Shown: piece after piece, positions 1 through 7,100 of the stretch | Position numbering within the stretch: position 1 is the stretch's first letter | Layout of the letters: each line of letters opens with the position of its first letter | Origin: Sphingomonas sp. | Lineage (GTDB): Bacteria > Pseudomonadota > Alphaproteobacteria > Sphingomonadales > Sphingomonadaceae | Reading direction: 5' to 3' | DNA: 10,574 nucleotides | Assembly (NCBI GenBank): GCA_030146605.1 | Contig: JASLBO010000073.1 | Location: 1 to 10,574 of the forward strand | Made by a program: the position numbers and the translations under genes | The notes under the pieces: generated by a model | What the model was told of the DNA's origin: nothing | Database searches by the model: none | The model's input: the letters and a program-made list of their open reading frames with translations, nothing else

Positions 1-246
1 CACAATATCAAGACGGTAGGGGTTGAAAAAACCGTGACCTTGAGCGCTATCGCCGCACCCAAGGAAGGGCTCAAGGAATTCCCGCGCTTTTCGGGGCGCC
101 TCGTTTACACAGGGCCGGTAAGCGGTCCGAGGAGCGCCACCTTCGATTTCATAGTGTTCCGAAGCGCTGCCGCGCCACACGGCACCACTCACAGGATGGC
201 CGGAGTGGGTCATTTGCCCGACGCGATCATAAGCAAGCGCGGGTAA
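1..246 (+). CDS. 3' end of an unrecognised protein gene (partial, cut by window edge)
   Basis: Frame 1 is open from the first base to a TAA at 244-246 and gives about 81 residues. An internal ATG/TTG start is possible, but the frame continues to the window edge, so a truncated longer gene is equally likely. The visible piece has no cysteines and no membrane span, and alternates hydrophobic and polar residues as a beta-rich domain would (for example FSGRLVYTGPVSG and ATFDFIVFRSA). I do not recognise the family. GC at third positions is lower than in the kinase and operon genes to the right, which fits the mosaic look of this end. It could also be a chance open frame, because only a short stretch is visible and no ribosome site can be tested. 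Confidence 0.35.
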   Translation, partial: HNIKTVGVEKTVTLSAIAAPKEGLKEFPRFSGRLVYTGPVSGPRSATFDFIVFRSAAAPHGTTHRMAGVGHLPDAIISKRG

Positions 247-318
247 CGCACTGCAAATGATGGCAAGCGCAATCGCTGGCCTATACACCCGTAATCGCCT
301 TGGTGCAGTTGCTACATA

Positions 319-603
319 ATGCCGGGCGGCGTACCGGGGCCGACGACCAAGGCCGATTGCCTCAACGCGCTGTGGCGTGCGCTGCTGCGCGACGAGGCGG
401 CGGAAGGTTTCACCGCGACGGGCATCGCGCTGCACGATGCCGAGGACATCGTTCATCCGCTCGAGCTTCAGGTCTATGCGCGCTGGCTGCAGGATTGCGC
501 GACGGTTCAGCTTCCGGTGCTGCCGCTGCCGCATCCCCCGTCGCGCTTCGTCGCGGGACATTATTGCGACGAGTTCGCCGAACCGAATTGGGCGCTAGTA
601 TAA
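319..603 (+). pseudogene. Internal fragment of an NfrB-like (phage N4 adsorption protein B type) family 2 glycosyltransferase
   Basis: About 90 residues read as the middle of an NfrB-type inner-membrane glycosyltransferase. GPTTKADCLNALWRALL matches the family's acceptor/nucleotide region, and ALHDAEDIVHPLEL carries the acidic DAED motif in the place of the GT2 DxD. These are followed by the LPVLPLPHPPSRF and GHYCDEFAE segments. Intact family members are several hundred residues long with N-terminal membrane spans, the first GT motif, the QxxRW region and C-terminal domains; all are missing here. Homology seems to begin at about codon 325 and to stop at about 600, where the frame hits TAA. 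The ATG at 319 has no ribosome site and an in-frame stop lies at 292-294. I read it as a remnant left by rearrangement, not a working enzyme. Confidence 0.72.
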
Positions 604-757
604 TTGTTCCGGTGACCTAGACGAGCGCAGATCATCGTGGGCATGTGCCGTTGGATAGGGCCGGTACCACAGAGGGTCAGGTGGCGAACCCGAAGTAGCT
701 CCTAACCCGGCAATTCTCCTCTCGGCCCTGGCCGACGTCGCCAACAACACAAAGCGC

Positions 758-788
758 TTGAAATGTAGGAACATAAAGTGAACATAGA
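758..788 (+). promoter_or_regulatory. Candidate SOS-controlled promoter with a LexA-type operator (GAAC-N7-GAAC)
   Basis: Positions 769-783 read GAACATAAAGTGAAC, an exact GAAC-N7-GAAC direct repeat. Its complement, GTTC-N7-GTTC, is the known LexA recognition pattern in alphaproteobacteria. A TTGAAA at 758-763 lies just upstream and could be a -35 element. The -10 would fall in the AT-rich CATAGAT around 783-789, with a weak match and a spacer of about 19. The operator would then sit between the two elements, where a repressor blocks polymerase. The 35-codon ORF begins 33 bases downstream. The repeat is seen in the sequence; LexA binding is inferred. Confidence 0.6.
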
Positions 789-803
789 TCGACTCCAAAG
801 TAC

Positions 804-808
804 GGGAG
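804..808 (+). promoter_or_regulatory. Ribosome binding site for the 35-codon gene
   Basis: GGGAG lies seven bases before the ATG at 816. It is purine-rich and well spaced, and it is the main sequence support that the very short ORF is translated. Confidence 0.55.
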
Positions 809-815
809 TCTTGCT

Positions 816-923
816 ATGGATAGCTGGAGCGACGCGACCCTCTTGGCAATCGCAGCGATCATCACGAGCCTGTCGAGTCTGGTCTGGGCATTTCGGCGCG
901 AGCGCCACAGCCGGGACGATTGA
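816..923 (+). CDS. Small single-span membrane protein (35 aa), putatively SOS-induced
   Basis: ATG at 816 to TGA at 921-923 encodes 35 residues. After an acidic N-terminus (MDSWSD), residues 8-26 (TLLAIAAIITSLSSLVWAF) form one uninterrupted hydrophobic helix, followed by the charged tail RRERHSRDD. The positive charges next to the helix's C-terminal end predict the tail in the cytoplasm and the N-terminus outside. A GGGAG ribosome site stands seven bases upstream, and a GAAC-N7-GAAC LexA-type repeat lies 33 bases before the start. Caulobacter SidA is a known precedent: a roughly 29-residue, SOS-induced inner-membrane protein that blocks division through FtsW/FtsN. I cannot claim homology, only similarity of design. 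Other possibilities are a type I toxin-like peptide, a phage-derived membrane peptide, or a host stress peptide. The gene converges on the recombinase gene. Confidence 0.6.
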   Translation: MDSWSDATLLAIAAIITSLSSLVWAFRRERHSRDD

Positions 924-935
924 GGACCGGCAGTG

Positions 936-954
936 CCTCACCATTAAGGTGAGG
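936..954. repeat. Perfect 7-bp inverted repeat, 5-base loop
   Basis: CCTCACC (936-942), ATTAA loop, GGTGAGG (948-954). It begins 12 bases after the stop of the 35-codon gene. It may be an RNA hairpin in that transcript or a dyad binding site. No T-run follows, so it is not a classical terminator. Confidence 0.55.
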
Positions 955-966
955 TGACAACGGACC

Positions 967-994
967 CCGGCAACGCATGTTTGCGTTTTGCCGG
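967..994. repeat. Imperfect inverted repeat (CCGGCAACGCA / TTGCGTTTTGCCGG)
   Basis: The left arm CCGGC-AA-CGCA pairs with the complement of TGCG-TTTT-GCCGG around a short loop, leaving two extra bases in the right arm. It lies between the 7-bp hairpin and the terminator-like hairpin. It could fold in RNA from either strand or be a protein-binding dyad, for instance part of a recombinase site next to the recombinase gene. Confidence 0.45.
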
Positions 995-1006
995 ATGTAT
1001 TGAACG

Positions 1007-1039
1007 AAGGCTCCGGCGGGAATCGCCTGCCGGAGCCTT
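1007..1039. terminator. Strong hairpin, probable bidirectional terminator between convergent genes
   Basis: AAGGCTCCGGC (1007-1017) and GCCGGAGCCTT (1029-1039) are perfect 11-bp inverted repeats around an 11-base loop. The hairpin ends five bases past the recombinase stop codon (minus strand, 1044-1046) and lies downstream of the 35-codon gene on the plus strand. The T-run is short in both directions (TTTGTCT on plus, TTCGTTC on minus), so termination may be leaky. Placement right after a stop and the perfect GC-rich stem are the main support. Confidence 0.7.
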
Positions 1040-1043
1040 TGTC

Positions 1044-2804
1044 TCAATAGCGCTCTTCGTTGCGACCGGGATCCACTTGGGATGAAAATCCCAGCAATAC
1101 ACGCTGCTGCACCCAATCCATGGGGATGCTGGTGTTGAGCAGCTTGCGCCTGGTGAGACCGGGAGGTTGGCGGCCGTCGATGATTGCGGCGATAATGTCG
1201 GGAGCGAGATAGTTGAGCCGTAGGGCACGCATTACCATGGGCTCGCGGCAATGGAGGCGCTGCGCGACTTGCGCGAAGGTTAGGTTGCGGTTCTCATAGA
1301 CCAGTGCTTGCGCCCGCCTGGCGAAGGCCATGAGATTGACCAGACTACGTTGGGGCGTGCCGCGCTCCGCCGAGACGTCAATTGGAAGGCGGAACCGTCG
1401 CTCGGCTCGCACCGTGAAGGCCTCACTCTCAAGGACGTGGATATGGTGGTGCTTGGCGTCGGGATTAACTCCGCGGCGAAATAATCCTTTGCCCGACCAT
1501 GCGAGCAGCGCCCGGACCTGTTCGCACCTCAAGATGATGCGTACGCGCTCGCGCGAAATCTCGATCCGCTCGATCAGTGCTTCCCAGGCGCGGCGCAGCT
1601 TGCGGCGATCACAGGTGTCGAGATAGCGCGCGACCGTGGTGCCACTGTCTATCAGCTTGTCGGTGTCGGCATCCCGGTAACCGAGCGCATGCACGGCTTT
1701 GCTAATGCCTTCTCGGTCGCGATAGAAGGCGCAAACCACGGCACGGATCAGATTTTCGAGATCTCCTGCGTTCGCGCGAAGCGCCCGCGTCCCGGCTTTG
1801 GTGAGGCGGTGGTTCGACGTGGAGACATAGTAACGCCGGGAGGTCAGTGTACAATCGCGCGCGCCCGGCCAGATCACCATTTGCCGGCCCAGGTCGTCGA
1901 ACAAAAGGCCGAGCAGGAGATTGGTATCCGCGGTGACCGGCGGGCGCTTGAGCTTCCTGCTCTCCTTGAGCTGGCGCACCGCCTCCCATGTCTCCCTGTC
2001 GATAATTGGCTCGTGAAGGGCGGGGATCACCTCACCGTCAACGTGAAATTCGCCGAGATAGGCCGGGCGGGCCAGTATCCCGTAGATAAACGATCGGGTG
2101 ACTGGAGAGCCGCCGCACATATTGCCGCCACGCCCGACCCACTGTTTGGATCGCATGCCTTCTGCGACCATGCGCTGCGTCACTTGGTTAGAACTGCCGA
2201 GTTCGAGATAGAGACGGTGGATCTCGCGTATCTTCGCCGCCTCGAGCTGGTTTACGACCAAGCGGCGCTCGTTCAAATCATAGCCAAACGGTGCGGCGCC
2301 GCCGACCCAGCGGCCCGCGCGCCTCAGCGCGTGCGACTTGTCCCGAATCCGGTCCGAAAGCATCTCGCGTTCGAACTGAGCGAAGGTCAGCAGGATGTTG
2401 AGCACAAGGCGCCCGAGGCTGTCCTTGGTGTCAAACGACTGGGTTACGCTGACGAAAGTCACTTCATATTGGTCGAACAGCTCGATCAGCCGAATGAAGT
2501 CCGATAGCGAGCGTGTGAGCCGGTCGAGCTTGTAGATGACAATGACGTCGACCAGCCCTTGCTCCACCGCGCCAAGCAATCTGGTCAGACCCGGGCGGTT
2601 GAGATTTCCGCCGCTAAAGCCGCCGTCTTCGTAGTGTTCGGCCGCCTCAATCCACCTGCGATGGCGCTGCGATCTGATATAGGCCGAGCAGATGTCGCGC
2701 TGGACGGCGAGGCTGTTGACGTCCTTGTCCAAGCCATGTTTTGCGCTCTTGCGGGCGTAGATCGCGCAGCGCATGGGCCGGCTTTCGTTGAGAAGCGACT
2801 GCAT
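1044..2804 (-). CDS. Large serine recombinase (site-specific integrase/resolvase family), 586 aa
   Basis: This enzyme cuts and rejoins DNA through a 5'-phosphoserine link, normally to insert or excise a mobile element. The N-terminal resolvase domain (about 11-160) has IYARKS with the probable nucleophile Ser20, YKLDRLTR (91-98) with the conserved arginines, and the long helix containing FAQFERE (141-147). The recombinase domain follows, with its PFGY marker at 172-175. The zinc-ribbon region (about 297-330, GLLFDDLGRQM) lacks the usual CxxC pairs, as in one proteobacterial subgroup. A C-terminal helix-turn-helix (about 508-535, LTFAQVAQRLHCREPMVMRA) is followed by a ParB-like LAPDIIAAIIDG segment. 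The start is supported by AAAGGA six bases upstream (2811-2816); Met11 is the alternative. The gene looks intact. It probably mobilised part of this region, but no att sites could be assigned. Confidence 0.93.
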   Translation of the reverse strand: MQSLLNESRPMRCAIYARKSAKHGLDKDVNSLAVQRDICSAYIRSQRHRRWIEAAEHYEDGGFSGGNLNRPGLTRLLGAVEQGLVDVIVIYKLDRLTRSLSDFIRLIELFDQYEVTFVSVTQSFDTKDSLGRLVLNILLTFAQFEREMLSDRIRDKSHALRRAGRWVGGAAPFGYDLNERRLVVNQLEAAKIREIHRLYLELGSSNQVTQRMVAEGMRSKQWVGRGGNMCGGSPVTRSFIYGILARPAYLGEFHVDGEVIPALHEPIIDRETWEAVRQLKESRKLKRPPVTADTNLLLGLLFDDLGRQMVIWPGARDCTLTSRRYYVSTSNHRLTKAGTRALRANAGDLENLIRAVVCAFYRDREGISKAVHALGYRDADTDKLIDSGTTVARYLDTCDRRKLRRAWEALIERIEISRERVRIILRCEQVRALLAWSGKGLFRRGVNPDAKHHHIHVLESEAFTVRAERRFRLPIDVSAERGTPQRSLVNLMAFARRAQALVYENRNLTFAQVAQRLHCREPMVMRALRLNYLAPDIIAAIIDGRQPPGLTRRKLLNTSIPMDWVQQRVLLGFSSQVDPGRNEERY

Positions 2805-2987
2805 CGCTTATCCTTTCGACCGAATCGCCCGCTCAATCGTGAAGATTGCCACTTGACGCGGTTCAGGTGCGGAAAAAGACGTCGGACCACTTACCACCCC
2901 ACTCCTGCCGTTCGGCTTCCACCCTCTCCGCAACTTCCCTCTTCTGCCAGACTGGTATCTAATGATATCTCAGGAAAGAAGGATTTG

Positions 2988-3006
2988 GGTCCCACTGACG
3001 GTCCCA
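2988..3006. repeat. Short direct repeat GGTCCCA ... GGTCCCA, 12-bp period
   Basis: GGTCCCA occurs at 2988-2994 and again at 3000-3006, separated by CTGAC. At seven bases it could be chance. It is noted because it lies about 185 bp upstream of the recombinase start, in otherwise featureless DNA. Confidence 0.35.
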
Positions 3007-3202
3007 TGCATATCGGCGATCTGATGGAGCGTCTTCGGACTTCCCCGTCCGCGATTTCGACCGCCGGAGGGCCGTTGCGCCGCGGAACCTCGCGAATTAT
3101 TCTGTGGTCTGGAGGCAGGAAGCTGTCGGTCCGCTGACGCCCCATCTCTGGTCGTTTAAATGCGACGGTCGTTTACCTGGAAGCGGACTTTCACGCCCCC
3201 CG

Positions 3203-3209
3203 TTATATA
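3203..3209 (+). promoter_or_regulatory. Possible -10 element for the acetyltransferase, close to its start codon
   Basis: TTATATA at 3203-3209 resembles a -10 hexamer. No clear -35 is found 16-19 bases upstream. Transcription would begin at about 3216-3218, at the ATG itself, and no ribosome site precedes that ATG. Both points are compatible with a leaderless mRNA, but each is weak. Confidence 0.25.
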
Positions 3210-3217
3210 CCTCGCGC

Positions 3218-3889
3218 ATGGTACGCCAAATTTTCGCCTATCCGTCGCCGATTGAACTGTCTGAGGCGGACTCCCCGGAGATCGCAAGGCTGTATGGCCG
3301 CTGCGCCGACTACTTCCAGCTTCAAGATGGCGTGGCGCCCACCGCTGTCGACTCCCACGAGCTTTTCACCGATGTGCCGCCTGCGAAGGATGCTCACGAT
3401 CAAACGGTTCTGGGCTGGCGGGGCGATGACGGCCTGTATGCAATCACATCAATCCTTCGCGACCACCCTCGCGATGGCACATGGTATCTCGGTTTCATGA
3501 TCGTGGATCCTGCCCGGCGGGGTCGCGGTCTTGGCCGGTTGATCTATGCGGCGGTTGAGGATTGGGCCAATGCGAAGGGCGCCCGTGAAATCCGATTGGC
3601 TGTCCTGGAAGCGAACGAAGCGGGCGAACGCTTCTGGCGCTCGCTTGGCTTTGGCGAGTTTCGACGGGTGGGGCCGCATACGTTTAAGGCACGTAGCCAT
3701 TGCCGGATCGAACTCAGCCGCCAGATCAATGGCGCCCAAGCCGCGGGCGATGGCGAAGAACTGACTGACGCTCACCACCCAAAACCGCCGTTCTCCAAAG
3801 CCAATCGACGCAATGACGCGCGCAGCGGAAGCTCGCAAGCTGGCCGACGAGCTCCGCTAGCGACACCCTGCCCTGTCAAAGCCGTATAA
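3218..3889 (+). CDS. GNAT-family N-acetyltransferase, 223 aa, with an unusual C-terminal tail
   Basis: GNAT enzymes move an acetyl group from acetyl-CoA to an amine; the substrate here cannot be told. The fold is visible: beta-strand TWYLGFMIVD (88-97), the acetyl-CoA pyrophosphate loop RRGRGLGR (100-107), the helix after it, EIRLAVLEANEAGERFWRSLGF (124-145) covering motif B, and a closing strand near 150-168. I chose the ATG at 3218 because the recognisable domain begins there. The frame is open further upstream to 3104, but that stretch is low in similarity to the family. No ribosome site precedes 3218. The domain appears complete by about residue 170 (RIELSRQI). The remaining 50 or so residues are polar and low in complexity and look like read-through past a lost stop. 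The neighbours are unrelated, so it is probably a single-gene unit. Confidence 0.85.
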   Translation: MVRQIFAYPSPIELSEADSPEIARLYGRCADYFQLQDGVAPTAVDSHELFTDVPPAKDAHDQTVLGWRGDDGLYAITSILRDHPRDGTWYLGFMIVDPARRGRGLGRLIYAAVEDWANAKGAREIRLAVLEANEAGERFWRSLGFGEFRRVGPHTFKARSHCRIELSRQINGAQAAGDGEELTDAHHPKPPFSKANRRNDARSGSSQAGRRAPLATPCPVKAV

Positions 3890-3945
3890 AGGAAGCGGAG
3901 CGCCTGAGGACGATCGCTTACATGACGCATGCCGTTGATTGTGCG

Positions 3946-3954
3946 TGCTATAAT
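3946..3954 (+). promoter_or_regulatory. Candidate extended -10 promoter upstream of the histidine kinase gene
   Basis: TGCTATAAT reads as TGn plus a perfect TATAAT (3949-3954). No good -35 hexamer lies at the usual distance, which an extended -10 can tolerate. It would give a leader of about 150 bases before the ATG at 4110. It lies in the gap after the acetyltransferase stop at 3889. Confidence 0.4.
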
Positions 3955-4109
3955 AACTGGTGCGCATCTCACCGGCATCGCGAGCGGCAGCCTTGGTCGT
4001 CTCTGCGGACCTTGTGGCCGCGGCCGCAATACCGGTGCGTTGAGCGATCGATAACTCCGAGGTCGGCGAAGCTCCGTTGGCCTGGACCGTCAGGCGAGCG
4101 AGATTTCGT

Positions 4110-7100
4110 ATGTCCCACCACGACCGCATCGCTCTGCCGGGTCAGCGCCATGATCTGACTGCAAGCGATGACCGTGTTCAACGGCTGGAAGCGCTTGCCC
4201 GCGCGCAGTCACGCCTGGCGGAAGCGGAACTCGATCTGGAAGAATTCATGCAGCTCGTTGTCGATGAACTTGAGCAACTCGTCGGCCCCGCGGCCGTCGT
4301 GCTGGAACTCGTCGACGGGGGCGACATGGTGTACCGGGCGACGAGCGCCCCATTGGCGGCGTTCAAGGGGTTCCGCATCCGCCGCGAAGGGAGCCTCTCG
4401 GGGCTGTGCGTCGAGCAAAGAGAGCTACTTGTTTGCCACGATACTCGCGTCGATTTGCGCGTTAACGCCGAGGCATGCGAGCGCACCGGTGTACGATCGA
4501 TGATCTGCTGCCCGTTGATCAGGCGCGGCAAGGCGACGGGCGCCCTGAAGATTTGCTCCGACGTCCCGAACAGGTTTGCGGGCGAGGACGTGCATGCACT
4601 CCGCCTGCTCACTTCGGCCCTGGCCTCAGAAATCGGCAAGCAGGTTCGTCACGAGCAGACGACCCGTAGGCTCGCGCAGCAGAGCCGGTCGATGCAGGCG
4701 CTTTCGCTCGAGGTGAGGGAGCGCCTGGATCTGGAATCGACGTTGCGGTCGAGGGAACAGCGCCTGGCAGGCATCATCGCCAATGCGCAGCAAGCCATCA
4801 TTACCATGACGAGCGAGGGGGTCATTACGTGCTGGAACAAGCAGGCGGAGGTCACCTTCGGCTGGACCGAGGGAGAGGCGCTCGGGCGCGATCTCGCTGA
4901 GCTGATCATACCATCGGATATCCGCCCCATGCATGTGGCCGGCTTGCGGCGCTTCGTGGCCGCCGGCAAAGGAACGCTCATCGGCAGAACCATCGAGGTT
5001 CAAGCGCTCCATCGAAGCGGCGCCGTGATCCCTGTCGAACTTGCGATCAATGCCATCCGGCTGGGAGACGGCTGGGAATTCACCGCGCTGCTGCATAACA
5101 TCTCGGAACGTCGCAAGAAGACCGCGCAGTTCGAGAACGCCTTCAACCATGCCCCGATCGGAATGGCTTTGGTAGGCCTTGAGGGAGCGTTTCTCCGGGT
5201 CAATGCGGCGTTTTGCAATATCGTCGGCTACTCCGCCGATGAGCTCGAAAAGCTCGAGTTTCGCGCGGTGACGCATCCGGCAGATGTCGCGCTCGGCACG
5301 ATCGAGATCAAAGACCTGATCGCCAGGTCCATCTCGAGCTTTGAACTCGACAAGCGATACGTGCACAAAAGCGGGCGCAGCGTCTGGGTGAGGCTTTGCG
5401 TCTCACTTGTCGAAGCGGAAGACGGCTCGCCTCAGCACCTCATCGCCCAGGTGGAAGATATGACCAACGAGCGGGAGGCGGAGAACCGCTATCGCCTGAT
5501 GGCGACGAATACCACCGACATGATCACCACGACCGATCTTGAGGGGCGGGTCACGTTCATCTCGCCGGCTTGCCAAAAGATCTTAGGCCTCGATCCAAAC
5601 AGCCTGTTGGGCACACGCGCTTTCGATTTCGTGCATGCCGAGGATTTACCCCGGCTTCGGCGGGAATATTCGCGTCTTATCGGATCAGGCTCTGCTGACC
5701 CGGTGCGGTGGCGTGCTCAGCGGACTGACGGTGAGTGGATCTGGCTGGAGTCCAGTATCGGAGTTCTTAAAGACGAGCAGCAGGACGAGCCCACTGGCTA
5801 TATCGACGTGGTCCGAGACATCACAGATCGAAAGAAGCGCGAAGACGCACTCGACGAAGCCCGATCAAAGGCGGAGCAGGCGGTCAAGTCCAAGTCCGAT
5901 TTCGTGGCCAATGTGAGTCACGAGTTGCGGACGCCGCTCAACAGCATCATCGGCTTTTCACATCTCCTCACGGAGGCCCCCGAACTAGGCGAGGAAACGC
6001 GGCGCCGGGTAAAGCTGATACACAGCGCCGGGCAAGCCCTGCGCGGCGTGATCGACAATGTTCTCGATTTCTCCAAGCTGGAGGCCTCTTCCGTCGAACT
6101 CGACTGCGCGCCGTTCGACCTTCTTGAGTTCGCCCGCGAGACCGTGGCGCTGATGGAGCCGCAGGCTGTAGCGAAGGATCTGGAACTTCGGGCACTGCTC
6201 AGTCCGGATGTCCCCGGATGGGTGACCGGCGATACCGGCCGGCTTCGGCAGGTAGTACTCAACCTGTTGTCCAATGCGGTGAAGTTCACGCAAGAAGGCG
6301 CTGTGACGTTCACCGCCTGGCCCGTTGGGAAGGAGGGGGTGGATCGAAAACTCCGCTTCGAGGTGCGCGATACCGGTTCCGGCATCCCCGCAGAGCGGAT
6401 GAACACCTTGTTCAGCCGCTTCGTTCAGGGGGGCGCCGGGATCGCCGCACATTATGGCGGCACCGGCCTGGGTCTGGCTATCAGTCGCCAACTCGTCGAG
6501 CTCATGCAGGGACAGATCGGCGTTACGAGCAAGCCGGCCGAAGGCTCGACATTCTGGTTTGAAGTGCCCTTACCCACAGCCACGCCCGAACCTGGTCGCC
6601 GTCCGTCGGATGGTGCGCGCAGGCTTGTGGGGTTTTCGGGCAAGCGCATCCTCGTCGTCGACGATGTGGACCTGAATCGTGACCTAATGCTCGCCACACT
6701 TTCGAGGTACAATGTCGAGGTCTCCGTGGCGACGAATGGCGCCGAGGCGGTCGATGCCGTGCTCAACGGCGCCTATGATCTGGTTCTGATGGATTGCCAG
6801 ATGCCGGTCATGGATGGTTTCACTGCCACCCAGACGATCCGTGCAGCCGGTGTGGCGCAGTCCGCAGTGCCAATCGTTGCCCTGACCGCCAGTGCCCAGC
6901 CAGCGCATCTCCAGAGGTGTAGCCAGGCAGGTATGAACGACCATCTGACAAAGCCTCTGGACGAGAAGCAGCTCGAACGGGCGCTCGGACGTTTGCTGGC
7001 GCAGGAAGCCCCTGCAAAGGCCGTCGCTCCAGTGATGCCCGGGCCCCAGACGGCCGCAAAGCTCAGCCTGGCGGAGCGCTACGCCAATCGCAGACAGTCT

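Larger units (their letters stand above)
2805..3217. other. 413-bp gap between divergent genes; no convincing gene
   Basis: This stretch holds the upstream regions of the minus-strand recombinase and the plus-strand acetyltransferase. I see the recombinase ribosome site (AAAGGA, 2811-2816), a short direct repeat of GGTCCCA at 2988-2994 and 3000-3006, and an AT-rich patch around 3203-3209. Open frames here (for example a 43-codon frame from the ATG at 3006) lack ribosome sites and resemble no family I know. Because serine-recombinase attachment sites usually lie next to the gene, this gap and the one at 924-1043 are the two places to look for them. Confidence 0.5.

Noticed and set aside
599..604. 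TATAAT at the end of the NfrB-like fragment
   Set aside because: There is no -35 at a usable distance and no TGn extension. The stop codon of the fragment happens to form the hexamer.
604..757. Search for a tRNA or integration-site remnant between the NfrB fragment and the SOS-type operator
   Set aside because: No cloverleaf arms or TTCGAATCC-like T-loop were found, and no duplicate of this stretch was seen beyond the recombinase gene.
1689..2507. 272-codon plus-strand open frame antisense to the recombinase
   Set aside because: It lies wholly inside the recombinase gene, which has clear catalytic motifs. The antisense product resembles no family and is typical of a GC-rich shadow frame.
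3006..3137. 43-codon plus-strand ORF in the gap before the acetyltransferase
   Set aside because: There is no ribosome site and no recognisable domain, and the composition is ordinary. It may be chance.
4626..5366. 246-codon minus-strand open frame inside the kinase gene
   Set aside because: It is covered by the GAF/PAS coding sequence with intact domain motifs. It is a shadow frame.
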